Shown: one piece after another, positions 26,674 to 37,691 of the stretch
Position numbering within the stretch: the stretch's first letter is position 1
How the letters are laid out: each line of letters begins with the position of its first letter
Assembly (NCBI GenBank): GCA_001801025.1
Contig: MGWO01000007.1
Coordinates: forward strand, 310,001-374,000
Direction: 5' to 3'
Length of the DNA: 64,000 nucleotides
From: Gallionellales bacterium GWA2_54_124
GTDB lineage: Bacteria > Pseudomonadota > Gammaproteobacteria > Burkholderiales > Gallionellaceae
Program-made: the position numbers and the translations under genes
The notes under the pieces: generated by a model
Databases searched by the model: none
Seen by the model: the letters and a program-made list of their open reading frames with translations, nothing else
What the model was told of the DNA's origin: nothing

Positions 26674-28111
26674 AGTATCCCTGTTGCTCTGGTCGTTTTC
26701 GATCGGGATATTGGTTATTCTGCTGGTGAGCTTTGCGCGCCACGGAATGGATGCGCTTATGCTGGTGTTTCTGATCGTGGGTATTGCGGTTTCGGCGATA
26801 GGTCAGTGGCTGGTGAAGCAATGGCTGAAGCCTTTGGTTCAGCTGAATTCGGTGATCAGTGCGGTGGCAACCGGACAATTCAATAATCGTATTATCGGTG
26901 TTTCAGATAAAGATGAGATTGGCGTTCTGTGCTGGAACGTAAACGATATGCTGGACCAGTTGGGGGCGTTTTTTCGCGAACAGGAAACCAGTTTCAGAGC
27001 TAATCTGAGCGGAAATTTTAACCGCAGCGCAATGAACGGCGGGATGCATGGCGGATTCAGAAAGGGATTGGCTAACCAGAATGTTTTATTAGAAGGCATG
27101 GCTGCCCAGAAAAAAAGCGCGATGCGCGATAATCTGTTATCTAAAGCGCATCATTTGAATAATCAGAATCTTATGACCAATCTGGCTTTCAATCAGGAAG
27201 ATTTGAAAATCATCACTGATAATATGGCTGAATTGGCAATGCTTGCACAACGCAACAGCGAGGATGCTGAGGCGAGTCAGGCATCTGTCAAAGATGTCGT
27301 TGCGCGCCTGTCCGGCATTACCGAGCGCGTTAAACAAGCCAATGAGTCGATCACGCGGCTCAATGCGCGCAGTGCGGAGATCAACAAAGCGGTTGGATTG
27401 ATTACGTCGATTGCTGATCAGACCAATTTGCTGGCCTTGAATGCGGCGATCGAGGCGGCAAGAGCCGGTGAAGCGGGACGCGGTTTTGCGGTGGTGGCTG
27501 ATGAAGTGCGTAAGCTGGCCGAGAATACTAAAAATGCTTCTGAATCGATTGGACGGGTGATGCAGATGTTGCAGGGAGAAGCCGTCAGGATGCTCGCAGA
27601 CTCTGAGGAGATGCACGAAATTACGGACTCTTCACAAGGTGTTATTGCACGCTTGGAGGAGCGTTTTAGCCGGTTCTATGAGTCTGCCAAAATCACCCTC
27701 AATAGTGCCAATTACGCACAGGATTTGAGCTTTTCATCGCTGGTTAAGGTGGATCATGTGATTTACAAGCAGCGTGCATATGCTTTGATCAATAAAGCGG
27801 ATGATGGCGAGTTGCGCAAGGCAGCGGGTGTGGATCATCACAATTGCCGTTTGGGTAAGTGGTATGAAATCGAGGGTAAGGAAGTGTTTGGTGCAATGCC
27901 TTCTTATCGTGCGCTAAGCGAGCCACATGCCAAGGTGCATGACGGCGTGCACAAAACGATGGTTTTGCTCGACAGCGGTTGGGAACGCGACGAGAGCGTT
28001 CAGGAAAAAATTATCGATGAAATGTCCGAAGTAGAAGCGGCCAGTGCCGAGGTGATGCAGGTGCTTAACCGGATGGTGGTGGAAAAACATCCGGATATGG
28101 TGCATAGATAG
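26648..28111 (+). CDS. Methyl-accepting chemotaxis protein with C-terminal CZB domain, CetA-like
   Basis: A 487-residue chemoreceptor. Two membrane helices (about 10-30 and 35-55) are almost adjacent, so there is no periplasmic sensor; a HAMP region follows (about 55-110), then the signalling domain with the hairpin-tip sequence around [29 protein letters not shown]. The C-terminus (about 360-470) is a CZB zinc-binding domain with the marks VDHVIYK, CRLGKWY and [11 protein letters not shown], whose His and Cys residues bind zinc in relatives. Start is ATG at 26648 (a second ATG follows); it overlaps the PAS gene, which probably supplies the input. Confidence 0.92.
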   Translation: MMNLSLQSRVSLLLWSFSIGILVILLVSFARHGMDALMLVFLIVGIAVSAIGQWLVKQWLKPLVQLNSVISAVATGQFNNRIIGVSDKDEIGVLCWNVNDMLDQLGAFFREQETSFRANLSGNFNRSAMNGGMHGGFRKGLANQNVLLEGMAAQKKSAMRDNLLSKAHHLNNQNLMTNLAFNQEDLKIITDNMAELAMLAQRNSEDAEASQASVKDVVARLSGITERVKQANESITRLNARSAEINKAVGLITSIADQTNLLALNAAIEAARAGEAGRGFAVVADEVRKLAENTKNASESIGRVMQMLQGEAVRMLADSEEMHEITDSSQGVIARLEERFSRFYESAKITLNSANYAQDLSFSSLVKVDHVIYKQRAYALINKADDGELRKAAGVDHHNCRLGKWYEIEGKEVFGAMPSYRALSEPHAKVHDGVHKTMVLLDSGWERDESVQEKIIDEMSEVEAASAEVMQVLNRMVVEKHPDMVHR

Positions 28112-28121
28112 GCGTCGGAAT

Positions 28122-28150
28122 AAAAAAAGGGCGCATCGCGCCCTTTTTTT
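28122..28150. terminator. Strong bidirectional rho-independent terminator
   Basis: AAAAAAAGGGCGC (28122-28134) and GCGCCCTTTTTTT (28138-28150) form a perfect 13-bp stem with a 3-base loop and T runs on both strands. It lies between the convergent chemoreceptor and yjgA genes, 11 and 14 bases from their ends, and should stop both. Confidence 0.93.
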
Positions 28151-28163
28151 ATGTCAGGTCAAA

Positions 28164-28904
28164 TCAGACCGGTTGAGGAATAGTTTCCCGCAGGATCTGA
28201 AAAATTTCACGGAAGTTTTTACCCGGTTTGCCGGCTTCACGCTCCTTGAGTGCATTGCGGATCAAAGTGCGCAGGCGCTGCACATCGGTGTCAGGATAAG
28301 CTGCTAACAATTCAGTGAGTGCGGCATCGCCCTCCAGCAGGCGTTCCCGCCAGCGTTCGATCTGATGCATATAGCCGATATGCTGCTGCGATGTGCCCTT
28401 CCAGGTATTCAGCTTGGCGATGATGGGATCTATTTCCACATCGCGCATCAGCTTGCCGATATATTGAATCTGGCGGCGTTTTGCGCCGAATGATTTGATG
28501 CGGTGCATGTCTTTGATCGCATCGCGTAAACTCTCCGGAATGTCGAGCTGGGCGAGCTGGTCTTTACCCAGCTCAGTCAGTTCTTCTCCCAGATCGCGCA
28601 AATCGTGCATCTGTTTCTTGATTTTGGTTTTGCTAGGTGGAAGTTCTTCTTCCTCTTCGGCAACGGCTAAACTGCGCAGGCCGCGTCCTTGCGGTTTCGG
28701 GCGTACAACTGTGCTTTTTTCCTTGGACTCATCTTTGTCGGACGCATCATCGTCTTCGTCGTATTCTTCCTCGTCGAGGTCGTATTCCGTCTCTTCGTCC
28801 GCCTCTTCCTCGTCGAGCTCATCGTGCTCAATTGGATGTTCTTCGTCGAACTCATTGATAGTTTGATGGTTTTTGTAATCTTTGTCGTCGTCGTGCGGGT
28901 TCAT
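28164..28904 (-). CDS. darP: Ribosome-associated protein YjgA/DarP (DUF615) with acidic N-terminal extension
   Basis: A 246-residue protein whose C-terminal about 150 residues match YjgA/DarP, a 50S-assembly-associated factor (segments PESLRDAIKDMHRIKSFGAKRRQIQYIGK and VQRLRTLIRNALKEREAGKP). The N-terminal about 75 residues are very acidic and of low complexity, with runs of Asp and Glu; E. coli YjgA also has an acidic start but a shorter one. ATG at 28904 is used; the frame opens with a TTG three codons earlier. It is divergent from pmbA, the same pairing as in E. coli. Confidence 0.9.
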   Translation of the reverse strand: MNPHDDDKDYKNHQTINEFDEEHPIEHDELDEEEADEETEYDLDEEEYDEDDDASDKDESKEKSTVVRPKPQGRGLRSLAVAEEEEELPPSKTKIKKQMHDLRDLGEELTELGKDQLAQLDIPESLRDAIKDMHRIKSFGAKRRQIQYIGKLMRDVEIDPIIAKLNTWKGTSQQHIGYMHQIERWRERLLEGDAALTELLAAYPDTDVQRLRTLIRNALKEREAGKPGKNFREIFQILRETIPQPV

Positions 28905-28969
28905 GGTATGCAATGTGGCTTTGAGATGCTGCTATGATAGCGCCTTTCGTCATTTTACCGCTTGAAGTT

Positions 28970-30352
28970 ATGAACAAAACTATGTCCTCTGAGCAAAATT
29001 TCCTGACTCCGGAGCGCTTTGCCAATTCAGCTGAAAATTTGCGCCGCATCGCGCAGGAGATGCTGGCCTATGCGCGCCAACAGGGGGCGACAGCCGCTTC
29101 GGCCGAGGTGTCAGAGGGGTTTGGTCAGGCTGTCACGGTGCGTCAAGGTGAAGTCGAAACCATCGAATACAACCGGGATAAGGGGCTGGGTGTCACGGTC
29201 TATTTTGGTCAGCAGCGCGGCAATGCCAGTACCTCGGACTTTTCGGCGCAGGCGGTGCGTGACACGGTGGATGCGGCTTTATCGATCGCCCGCTACACCG
29301 CGAAGGACGATTGTTCGGGTCTGCCCGATGCTGACAGTCTGGCGTGCGAATTTCCGGATCTGGACTTGTACCACCCCTGGGATTTGCCGGTCGAGCAGGC
29401 CATTGTCATGGCAGCGGAGTGCGAACAGGCGGCGTTGGACGCGGACGCGCGCATCCAGAATTCGGAAGGGGCGACGGTCAATGTGCATGAGGCGCAGTTC
29501 GTTTTTGCCAATAGTCTGGGTTTTATCGGCGGTTATCCGACTTCGCGCCACAGTCTGAGCTGCTCGGTGATTGCCGAACAGATGGACGCGATGGAGCGTG
29601 ATTACTGGTATAGCGTGGCGCGCAGTGCGGACGATCTGTTGGGGGCGGTGGCCGTGGGGCGCATCGCGGCTGAACGCACGGCGCGGAGGTTAGGTGCACG
29701 GCAGATTGCGACGATGCAGGTGCCTGTGCTGTTTGAAGCGTCGGTTGCGGCCAGTCTGCTCGGGCATTTTGTCGGTGCGGTGAGCGGTGGCAGTCTGTAT
29801 CGCAAATCCTCATTTTTGTTAGATCAGCTCGATAAGCCGGTTTTTTCATCCCATATCCAAATTTCTGATGTGCCTGATATTCGCAGAGGGCTGGCATCCA
29901 GTCCTTTCGATGACGAAGGCGTCAAAACGCAGCACCGCAACCTCGTCGAGCACGGTGTGCTGCGCGGTTATTTTCTGGGCAGTTATTCCGCACGGAAGCT
30001 GGGGATGCGCTCAACCGGTAATTCGGGCGGGAATCACAATCTGATCCTGCAGCCCTCCGGTTGCGGTGAGCTTGATCTGGCAGGGCTGCTCAAAACCATG
30101 CATCGAGGACTGCTGGTCACTGAATTGCTGGGGCAGGGGGTTAATTCGATTACCGGTGATTATTCACGCGGCGCTGCGGGTTTCTGGGTCGAGAACGGCG
30201 AGATTCAGTATCCGGTGCATGAAGTGACCATCGCGGGTAATTTGAAGGATATGTATCGCAATATTGTCGCGGTGGGTTCCGATGTGCTGGTGCAGGGTTC
30301 ACGGCAGTGCGGCTCGATTTTGCTGGAAGGTATGACGGTCGCCGGATCTTGA
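28970..30352 (+). CDS. pmbA: Metalloprotease-related protein PmbA/TldE
   Basis: Subunit of the TldD/TldE protease, which matures some peptides and degrades unfolded ones; TldE itself lacks the zinc HExxxH motif and depends on TldD, which is not in this window. Length (about 460) and the C-terminal segments ITGDYSRGAAGFWVENGEIQ and VTIAGNLKDMYRNIVAVG are typical. The start could be ATG 28970 or ATG 28982; the open frame begins at 28934. It is divergent from yjgA, with about 65 bases between the starts. Confidence 0.94.
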   Translation: MNKTMSSEQNFLTPERFANSAENLRRIAQEMLAYARQQGATAASAEVSEGFGQAVTVRQGEVETIEYNRDKGLGVTVYFGQQRGNASTSDFSAQAVRDTVDAALSIARYTAKDDCSGLPDADSLACEFPDLDLYHPWDLPVEQAIVMAAECEQAALDADARIQNSEGATVNVHEAQFVFANSLGFIGGYPTSRHSLSCSVIAEQMDAMERDYWYSVARSADDLLGAVAVGRIAAERTARRLGARQIATMQVPVLFEASVAASLLGHFVGAVSGGSLYRKSSFLLDQLDKPVFSSHIQISDVPDIRRGLASSPFDDEGVKTQHRNLVEHGVLRGYFLGSYSARKLGMRSTGNSGGNHNLILQPSGCGELDLAGLLKTMHRGLLVTELLGQGVNSITGDYSRGAAGFWVENGEIQYPVHEVTIAGNLKDMYRNIVAVGSDVLVQGSRQCGSILLEGMTVAGS

Positions 30353-30409
30353 TTGCTGGCGAAGATTTTTATCTTGCAGGCAGCAGGACGCAAAAAAGAG
30401 AGGTTTTAT

Positions 30410-31798
30410 ATGAAAATTGCACCCCTTCCGCATAACGAGCGTGAACGTCTGGAAGAGCTCAGAAAATACGGTATTCTCGACACCGAGCCCGAAGCCGTAT
30501 TTAACAGTATGGTGCAGCTGGCATCCTATATCTGTCATACCCCTTTTGCCGCAATCAGTCTGATCGACGAGCATCGCCAGTGGTTTAAGGCGATTGTCGG
30601 TGTAGAGGTAAGTGAAACGCCCCGCGATGTTGCTTTCTGTGCGCACACGATTTTGCAGCAGGAGCCCATGATCATTCCCAACACGCTGGAGGATAAGCGA
30701 TTTTTCGATAATCCTCTGGTGGAAGGCGGGTTAAATCTGCGTTTTTATGCGGGTGTGCCGTTGGTGACTGAATCAGGTTACCGTCTGGGTACGCTGTGTG
30801 TTTTCGATCAGCAGCCGCGGCAATTGAGCGCTGAGCAACTGGATGCGATCAAGACGCTGGCCGACAGTGTGATGGCTCATCTTGATTTGAGGTTGTCCCA
30901 CAGGGAAATACGAAAATATGTGGACGATTTGCAGTTGGCTGCATCAATTTTTGAGACCGCTTCCGAAGCGGTGCTGGTAACCGGCCCGCAAAACCATATT
31001 ATTACCGTCAATCCCGCTTTTACTGCTATGACGGGCTACTCACTGAGCGAAGTGGTCGGAAAAACCCCGAATATTCTTTGTTCTGGCAGGCAGGACGCGG
31101 CGTTTTACCAGAGGATGTGGCAAAGTTTGGAGGACATGGGGCACTGGAGCGGTGAACTGTGGAATAAACGCAAAAGTGGCGAGTTGTATGCTGAATGGCT
31201 GTCGATCAATGTCTTGTTCAATGAGGATGGCTCCAAGCGGATGTATGTTGCGATTTTTTCTGATGTGACCGAGAAAAAGCAGGCCGACGAAATCATCTGG
31301 CGGCAGGCTAATTACGATATGCTGACGCAATTGCCCGGCCGCAGGCTGTTTTACGACCGGCTGGAGCATGAAATCAGAGGGGCGCATCGCGCCGGGTGTT
31401 TGCTGGCGCTGCTGTTTATCGATCTGGATTTATTTAAAGAGGTTAACGATAGTCTGGGTCATGAGGCGGGGGACTTGCTGCTGGTGAAGGCGGCCGAACG
31501 CCTGACGGCGTCGGTGCGGGAATCAGATACGGTCGCGCGCATGGGCGGTGACGAATTTACCGCTATCCTGCCGCAAATCGATTCCCTAGAAGACGTTGAG
31601 CGGGTGGCCGCTCTGATCGTTACGGCTTTGTCAGCGCCTTTTGAGGTAAACGGTACGATGGTCAATATTTCCGCCAGTGTGGGGGTTGCGATTTATCCGG
31701 GTGGTGCGCAAAATGCCACTGAACTTTTGTCGCAGGCTGACAGGGCGATGTATGTCGCCAAAGCACAGGGGCGCGGATGTTATCGTATGGCCGATTGA
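30410..31798 (+). CDS. GAF-PAS-GGDEF diguanylate cyclase
   Basis: A 462-residue cytoplasmic protein that should make c-di-GMP. Order: GAF domain (about 15-160, with LDTEPEAVFNSMV and the AISLIDEHRQWFK segment), PAS domain (about 175-290), GGDEF domain (about 305-462). The active-site motif is RMGGDEF, and an RESD sequence five residues before it fits the inhibitory I-site RxxD. No membrane segment was found. ATG at 30410 has a good binding site (AGAGAGG); the frame is open to 30353. It is one of five GGDEF proteins in the window; its PAS domain closely resembles those of the genes at 31915 and 44790. Confidence 0.93.
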   Translation: MKIAPLPHNERERLEELRKYGILDTEPEAVFNSMVQLASYICHTPFAAISLIDEHRQWFKAIVGVEVSETPRDVAFCAHTILQQEPMIIPNTLEDKRFFDNPLVEGGLNLRFYAGVPLVTESGYRLGTLCVFDQQPRQLSAEQLDAIKTLADSVMAHLDLRLSHREIRKYVDDLQLAASIFETASEAVLVTGPQNHIITVNPAFTAMTGYSLSEVVGKTPNILCSGRQDAAFYQRMWQSLEDMGHWSGELWNKRKSGELYAEWLSINVLFNEDGSKRMYVAIFSDVTEKKQADEIIWRQANYDMLTQLPGRRLFYDRLEHEIRGAHRAGCLLALLFIDLDLFKEVNDSLGHEAGDLLLVKAAERLTASVRESDTVARMGGDEFTAILPQIDSLEDVERVAALIVTALSAPFEVNGTMVNISASVGVAIYPGGAQNATELLSQADRAMYVAKAQGRGCYRMAD

Positions 31799-31850
31799 TA
31801 AAGGGTGTACAGGTTGTGTCTGACTGAATATCCGGTATGTCAGCGGGGTG

Positions 31851-31868
31851 CATCGCACGAGTGCGATG
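31851..31868. repeat. Short perfect inverted repeat between two c-di-GMP genes
   Basis: CATCGCAC (31851-31858) and GTGCGATG (31861-31868) form a perfect 8-bp stem with a 2-base loop, 53 bases after one GGDEF gene and 47 before the next. No T run follows, so it could be a weak terminator or an operator; the sequence does not decide. Confidence 0.4.
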
Positions 31869-31914
31869 TATCGTGACGTGATCGCAGCTTAAAGTGCCGT
31901 CGTAAATATGTAAA

Positions 31915-34083
31915 ATGTCACCACGTTCAAATGTGTCTGAAAATATGAATATCGATCCTCGGGGGGTGCGCAGTTTTTGGATTGAACTGCCTTTTACGGT
32001 CGGAATAATGAGTCTTGCCTTGTTTATCCGCTTGGCCATTGCACCTGTCAGTGCCGGATTGCAATATGTCACTTTTTTTCCTGCCATTACCCTTGCCGCC
32101 ATATTCGGAGGCTACCGGGCAGGGCTGCTTGCCACAGCGATGGGCGTTGGGTTTGCCACCTATTTTTTTATTGCACCCTATTATTCATTCGAAAATGAGG
32201 GCCTTAAAATCGTCAGCTGGTCGAATCTTGTTTTTATCGTTGACGGGTTTCTGGTTTCATTTTCAATCGAGGCGATGCATCGCTATCGTAAAAAATCAGA
32301 AGCTGAACTGGCCGAAATCAAGCAGTCGCATTTGCAGGTTAGCAGGCTAAACAGCGAGCTTGACGAGATGATACGTCTGCAGCGGGAGACTGAGCAGGAG
32401 CTGCTCATTTCAGCAACGGCTTTTGAGGCGCAAGACGGCATCATGATTACCGACAGTTCCGGCGTCATACTGCGTGTCAATCAGGCGTTCACCGAGATCA
32501 CCGGCTATTCGTCCGAAGAAGCTGTCGGACAAACGCCGCGTTTGCTCAAATCCGGCCGCCACGATGCGGATTTTTACGCTGCGATGTGGGAATGTATCAA
32601 GCGTACAGGGCAATGGAGCGGTGAGATCTGGGATAGGCGAAAAAATGGCGAAGTGTTTCCAAAATGGTTAACGATCACCGAAGTCAAATCCTTTGATGGA
32701 AACTCTGTGCACTACGTTTCGTCGCAGGTTGACATTACCGCACGCAAAGCATCTGAAGACAGGATACATAATCTCGCTTTTTATGACCCGCTGACACAAT
32801 TGCCGAATCGCAGGTTGCTGCTCGACCGGCTTCGTCACGCCGTCTCGTTCAGCCTGCGGGATGGTCGTAATGTCGCGTTGATGTTCATCGATCTGGATAA
32901 GTTTAAAAAGCTCAACGATACCTTGGGTCACGATATTGGTGATCTGCTGCTCAAGCAGGTGGCAGAACGCACGTGTACCTGTGTGCGTGAATGCGATACG
33001 GTCGCGAGGTTAGGGGGCGATGAATTTGTGGTCTTGCTCGATGGTTTAGGAGGCAGCCTGCACGAGGCGGCTGCGCAGGCTAAGCAGATAGGCAGAAAAA
33101 TTATTGATGTGCTCAATCAGACTTATTATCTGGCAGGGCATGAGCATCAGTCGGGGGCGAGTGTCGGCATTGCCTTGTTTGATGAGCATTGCAGGACGGC
33201 GGATGATTTACTCAAACAGGCTGATATTGCCATGTATCAGGCTAAAAAAGCGGGCCGTAATACGCTGCGCTTTTTCGATCCTGAAATGCAGGCCTCGATA
33301 CTGGCTCGCGTGGCACTGGAAAAGGATTTTAAAGAGGCGCTGCTGAAAGAAAATTTTTATATTTTCTATCAACCGGTTATATCTAATGGTGGCAGGGTTG
33401 CCGGTGCTGAAGCGTTAGTGCGCTGGCGCCATGCGATTCGAGGCATCGTATCCCCTGCCGATTTTATTCCTCTGGCCGAGGAAACCGGTCTGATCGTGCC
33501 GTTGGGAAACTGGGTGCTTAAAACAGCATGCAGGCAGCTGGCAGACTGGTCGAGTCGCGACGATACGCGAGATCTGACCATTGCTGTTAATGTCAGTGCG
33601 CGTCAGTTGAAACAGGAAGATTTCGTGGCGACAGTCATGGGCTTGATTGAAGAAACGGGTGCGAGTCCACAGCGGCTAAAACTCGAATTGACTGAAAGCA
33701 TGCTGGTGAGCGACGCAGAGAGCATTATCATCAAGATGAATTTATTGAAGGCGGCGGGCATTACCTTTGCGCTGGACGATTTTGGGACGGGCTATTCTTC
33801 ACTCGCTTACTTGAGCCGGCTGCCGCTTGATCAGTTAAAGGTCGATCAGTCGTTCGTCAGGAATATTGAAACAGAGGAAAGTGCGGTCGTCATCTGTGCG
33901 GCAACGATTAACCTGGCGCATAACCTGAAACTAAAAGTGGTCGCTGAAGGCGTCGAAAATGAGGCGCAACGCAAATTTTTAAGCTCAGTACATCAATGCG
34001 ATTTTCTTCAGGGATATTTATTTAGCAAGCCAGTGCCCATCGATGAGTTTGAAAAATTTATCAGGAACTATCGCGTGCTTTAG
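31915..34083 (+). CDS. Membrane DUF4118-PAS-GGDEF-EAL bifunctional c-di-GMP protein
   Basis: A 722-residue protein. An N-terminal membrane domain of about four helices (20-120) resembles the DUF4118/KdpD membrane module; a coiled coil follows, then PAS (about 165-280), GGDEF (about 285-450, motif RLGGDEF, I-site-like RECD) and EAL (about 460-720). The EAL domain keeps its key residues: AEALVRW, AVNVSARQ, LELTES, LDDFGTGYSSL, LKVDQSFV and VVAEGVE. Both cyclase and phosphodiesterase activities are thus possible. No strong ribosome binding site precedes the ATG at 31915; a second ATG lies 10 codons on. Confidence 0.92.
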   Translation: MSPRSNVSENMNIDPRGVRSFWIELPFTVGIMSLALFIRLAIAPVSAGLQYVTFFPAITLAAIFGGYRAGLLATAMGVGFATYFFIAPYYSFENEGLKIVSWSNLVFIVDGFLVSFSIEAMHRYRKKSEAELAEIKQSHLQVSRLNSELDEMIRLQRETEQELLISATAFEAQDGIMITDSSGVILRVNQAFTEITGYSSEEAVGQTPRLLKSGRHDADFYAAMWECIKRTGQWSGEIWDRRKNGEVFPKWLTITEVKSFDGNSVHYVSSQVDITARKASEDRIHNLAFYDPLTQLPNRRLLLDRLRHAVSFSLRDGRNVALMFIDLDKFKKLNDTLGHDIGDLLLKQVAERTCTCVRECDTVARLGGDEFVVLLDGLGGSLHEAAAQAKQIGRKIIDVLNQTYYLAGHEHQSGASVGIALFDEHCRTADDLLKQADIAMYQAKKAGRNTLRFFDPEMQASILARVALEKDFKEALLKENFYIFYQPVISNGGRVAGAEALVRWRHAIRGIVSPADFIPLAEETGLIVPLGNWVLKTACRQLADWSSRDDTRDLTIAVNVSARQLKQEDFVATVMGLIEETGASPQRLKLELTESMLVSDAESIIIKMNLLKAAGITFALDDFGTGYSSLAYLSRLPLDQLKVDQSFVRNIETEESAVVICAATINLAHNLKLKVVAEGVENEAQRKFLSSVHQCDFLQGYLFSKPVPIDEFEKFIRNYRVL

Positions 34084-34088
34084 CACGC
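34073..34088 (+). terminator. Small hairpin at the end of the GGDEF-EAL gene
   Basis: GCGTGC (34073-34078), loop TTTA, GCACGC (34083-34088) overlap the stop codon of the GGDEF-EAL gene. A T run occurs only 12 bases later. It is a possible weak terminator ahead of glyA. Confidence 0.35.
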
Positions 34089-34182
34089 TGATATGGCGTT
34101 TTTGCCAGTGCGGGGCGTTATTTTTATGTGCGGTACATGGTAGAATTGACGACCTTAAAAATTTCTATCAGGATTATTCGCC

Positions 34183-35430
<1,248 letters not shown>

Positions 35431-35438
35431 GGCAGGAG

Positions 35439-35513
35439 CGAGGATTGAGGCGTTGGGATTGAGGAAACCCCTCGTCACCGTTTTTCAATCCTCGATCCAC
35501 CATCCTCAATCCT
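35439..35513 (+). repeat. Intergenic inverted-repeat element B (glyA to nrdR)
   Basis: Purine arm GAGGATTGAGGCGTTGGGATTGAGG, loop AAACCCCTCGTCACCGTTTTT, pyrimidine arm CAATCCTCGATCCACCATCCTCAATCCT ending one base before or at the nrdR ATG. AGGATTGAGG at the outside pairs perfectly with CCTCAATCCT, and GGATTGAGG inside with the CAATCC part. The loop resembles the inverse of the loop in element E. Confidence 0.75.
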
Positions 35514-35999
35514 ATGAAATGTCCCTTCTGTAAAGGTCACGATACTCAAGTAGTGGATACCCGCGAGAGCGAGGCGGGCGACAGTATCCGTCGTCGCCGC
35601 CGCTGTGTGTCCTGCGACAAGCGTTTTACCACCTATGAAACGGTGGAGTTGCGTATGCCTCAGGTGGTCAAGCAGAACGGCATCCGCTGCGAGTTCGATG
35701 CTGGGAAGTTGCGTACCAGTTTTACACGGGCCTTGCATAAGCGTCCTGTATCGACTGAAATGGTGGATGCGGCAATCGATACGGTCACTCATAAGTTGTA
35801 TGCCTTGGGTGAGCGGGAAGTGGATTCGCGCCATGTGGGCGAGTTAGTGATGCAGGAATTGTTGAAGCTCGACAAGGTCGCTTATATTCGTTTTGCCTCC
35901 GTTTACAAGAGTTTTCAGGATGTCGGCGATTTTACCGATGCGGTGAAAGCCGTGCGAAGGACGCCTGCGCGCGCCGGTGATACGGCTGAAAATGGTTAG
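35514..35999 (+). CDS. nrdR: Transcriptional repressor NrdR
   Basis: Zinc-ribbon/ATP-cone repressor of ribonucleotide reductase genes, 161 residues. The zinc ribbon has Cys3, Cys6, Cys31 and Cys34 (CPFC and CVSC); the ATP-cone starts at about residue 48 ([14 protein letters not shown]). The ATG directly follows the pyrimidine-rich arm of element B, so there is no Shine-Dalgarno sequence in front of it; the upstream bases are in fact complementary to one. It overlaps ribD by 8 bases. Confidence 0.97.
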   Translation: MKCPFCKGHDTQVVDTRESEAGDSIRRRRRCVSCDKRFTTYETVELRMPQVVKQNGIRCEFDAGKLRTSFTRALHKRPVSTEMVDAAIDTVTHKLYALGEREVDSRHVGELVMQELLKLDKVAYIRFASVYKSFQDVGDFTDAVKAVRRTPARAGDTAENG

Positions 36000-37092
36000 C
36001 GCGGAAGACAGCCGATGGATGGCCGAAGCGCTTCATCTGGCACAGCGCGGTCTTTACAGCGTCAGTCCGAATCCGCGTGTCGGTTGTGTTCTGGTGCGCG
36101 ACGGGAATTTGCTGGGGTCGGGCTGGCACAAAAGGGCCGGTGAGCCGCATGCGGAAGTGTATGCCCTGCTTGATGCGGGCGATGCCGCACACGGTGCGAC
36201 GGCTTACGTCACGCTGGAGCCTTGCAGTCATTTTGGCCGCACGCCGCCCTGTGCCGATGCGCTGATCGCGGCGGGTGTCGCGCGTGTTGTGGTGGCGATG
36301 CAGGATCCGAATCCGCAGGTGGCGGGGAGCGGCATCATGCGATTGCGTGAGGCGGGCATTGAGGTTGAATGCGGATTGATGGAAGCCGCAGCGCGTGAGT
36401 TGAATGCCGGTTTTTGCGCACGGATGACACGCGGGATGCCGCAGGTAAGAATCAAGGTCGGTATGAGTCTGGACGGGCGAACCGCGCTGGAAAACGGTGC
36501 GAGTCAGTGGATCACGGGGGCAGAGGCAAGGCTCGATGTGCAGCACTGGCGCGCGCGTTCCTGTGCCGTGTTGACGGGTATCAATACCATTTTAGCCGAC
36601 GATGCGCAGCTGACTGTGCGCGAGATTGACGTTGAGCGTCAGCCGCTCAGGGTGGTGCTGGACAGTAACTTGCGCATGCCGCTTGATGCGCGCATCTTGC
36701 AAGGCGGTGTGCTGATTTATGCCGCACTGCGAGATGATCATAAAATTGAGAAGTTACAACAGGCAGGCGCAGAGGTGGTGCTTCTGCCGGATACAGACGG
36801 TCGGGTGGATTTGCCGGCCATGTTGCGTGATCTGGCATCGCGCGGGTGTAACGAGATTCTGGTTGAGGCGGGTGCCGTGTTAAATGGCGCGCTGCTGGGT
36901 GCGGAACTCGTCGATGAGATGCTGCTGTATATCGCGCCTCAGTTGCTGGGTGATCGTGCGCGCGGCATAGCGATGTTGGGCGAACTCACCGCGCTCGATC
37001 AGCGCGTTGATCTTAAATGGCAGGATGTGCGCCAAGTCGGCCGCGATTTGCGCATCACTGTTACAGTCAGAAATGACGATAAAGGAGTGTAA
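35992..37092 (+). CDS. ribD: Bifunctional riboflavin deaminase/reductase RibD
   Basis: Two-domain enzyme for the second and third steps from GTP to riboflavin. The N-terminal deaminase domain has the zinc motif PHAEVYAL (His53, Glu55) and [11 protein letters not shown] (Cys78, Cys87). The C-terminal NADPH reductase domain (about 145-366) has the [11 protein letters not shown] and GANVLNG-like [15 protein letters not shown] segments. ATG at 35992 overlaps nrdR by 8 bases; an upstream GTG at 35977 is also in frame. It begins the compact cluster ribD-ribE-ribBA-ribH-nusB. Confidence 0.96.
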   Translation: MVSAEDSRWMAEALHLAQRGLYSVSPNPRVGCVLVRDGNLLGSGWHKRAGEPHAEVYALLDAGDAAHGATAYVTLEPCSHFGRTPPCADALIAAGVARVVVAMQDPNPQVAGSGIMRLREAGIEVECGLMEAAARELNAGFCARMTRGMPQVRIKVGMSLDGRTALENGASQWITGAEARLDVQHWRARSCAVLTGINTILADDAQLTVREIDVERQPLRVVLDSNLRMPLDARILQGGVLIYAALRDDHKIEKLQQAGAEVVLLPDTDGRVDLPAMLRDLASRGCNEILVEAGAVLNGALLGAELVDEMLLYIAPQLLGDRARGIAMLGELTALDQRVDLKWQDVRQVGRDLRITVTVRNDDKGV

Positions 37093-37094
37093 TT

Positions 37095-37691
37095 GTGTTT
37101 AGTGGAATCATTGCAGATGTGGGCATCATTACCCGTGCGGCCGACCGTGAGGGCGGCTTGCGCCTGTCGGTCGAAGCGGAAGTGCTGGGTATGGAAGATG
37201 TGCAGATAGGCGACAGCATTGCGGTTAACGGCGTGTGTCTGACGGTCGTTACGCTGGCGGGGCGCGAATTTACCGTCGATGTCTCCCGTGAAACGTTGAA
37301 CTGCACCGTAGGACTGGCCCATCAGGGCGCTCACGTCAATCTGGAAAAGGCCTTGCGGCTGTCCGACCGGCTGGGCGGACATCTGGTCAGCGGTCATGTC
37401 GACGGCGTGGGAAGCGTGATCGCATTCAACGATATCGGAGAGAGCTGGCGTCTGGTGGTGCGTGCGCCTCAGTCGCTCGCAAAGTATATCGCGGTGAAGG
37501 GCTCAATTACCATCAACGGCGTGAGTCTGACCGTCAATCATGTCGCCGGTGCAGAATTCGAAGTGAACTTGATTCCGCATACGCTCGATGTGACGACCTT
37601 GAATGAATTAAAAACGGGGGCGCAGGTGAATTTAGAGATCGATCTGATCGCCCGCTATGTTGAACGCATGATGCAGAAAGAAGTGCAATGA
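37095..37691 (+). CDS. ribE: Riboflavin synthase alpha subunit
   Basis: Dismutates two 6,7-dimethyl-8-ribityllumazine molecules to riboflavin; 198 residues made of two similar lumazine-binding domains (about 1-95 and 96-198). Each half contains the family pattern: SIAVNGVCLTV and GHLVSGHVDGVG, then SITINGVSLTVN. The gene starts with GTG at 37095 giving the conserved MFSGIIADVG, behind GGAGTG. It is 2 bases after ribD and overlaps ribBA by 4 bases (ATGA). Confidence 0.96.
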   Translation: MFSGIIADVGIITRAADREGGLRLSVEAEVLGMEDVQIGDSIAVNGVCLTVVTLAGREFTVDVSRETLNCTVGLAHQGAHVNLEKALRLSDRLGGHLVSGHVDGVGSVIAFNDIGESWRLVVRAPQSLAKYIAVKGSITINGVSLTVNHVAGAEFEVNLIPHTLDVTTLNELKTGAQVNLEIDLIARYVERMMQKEVQ

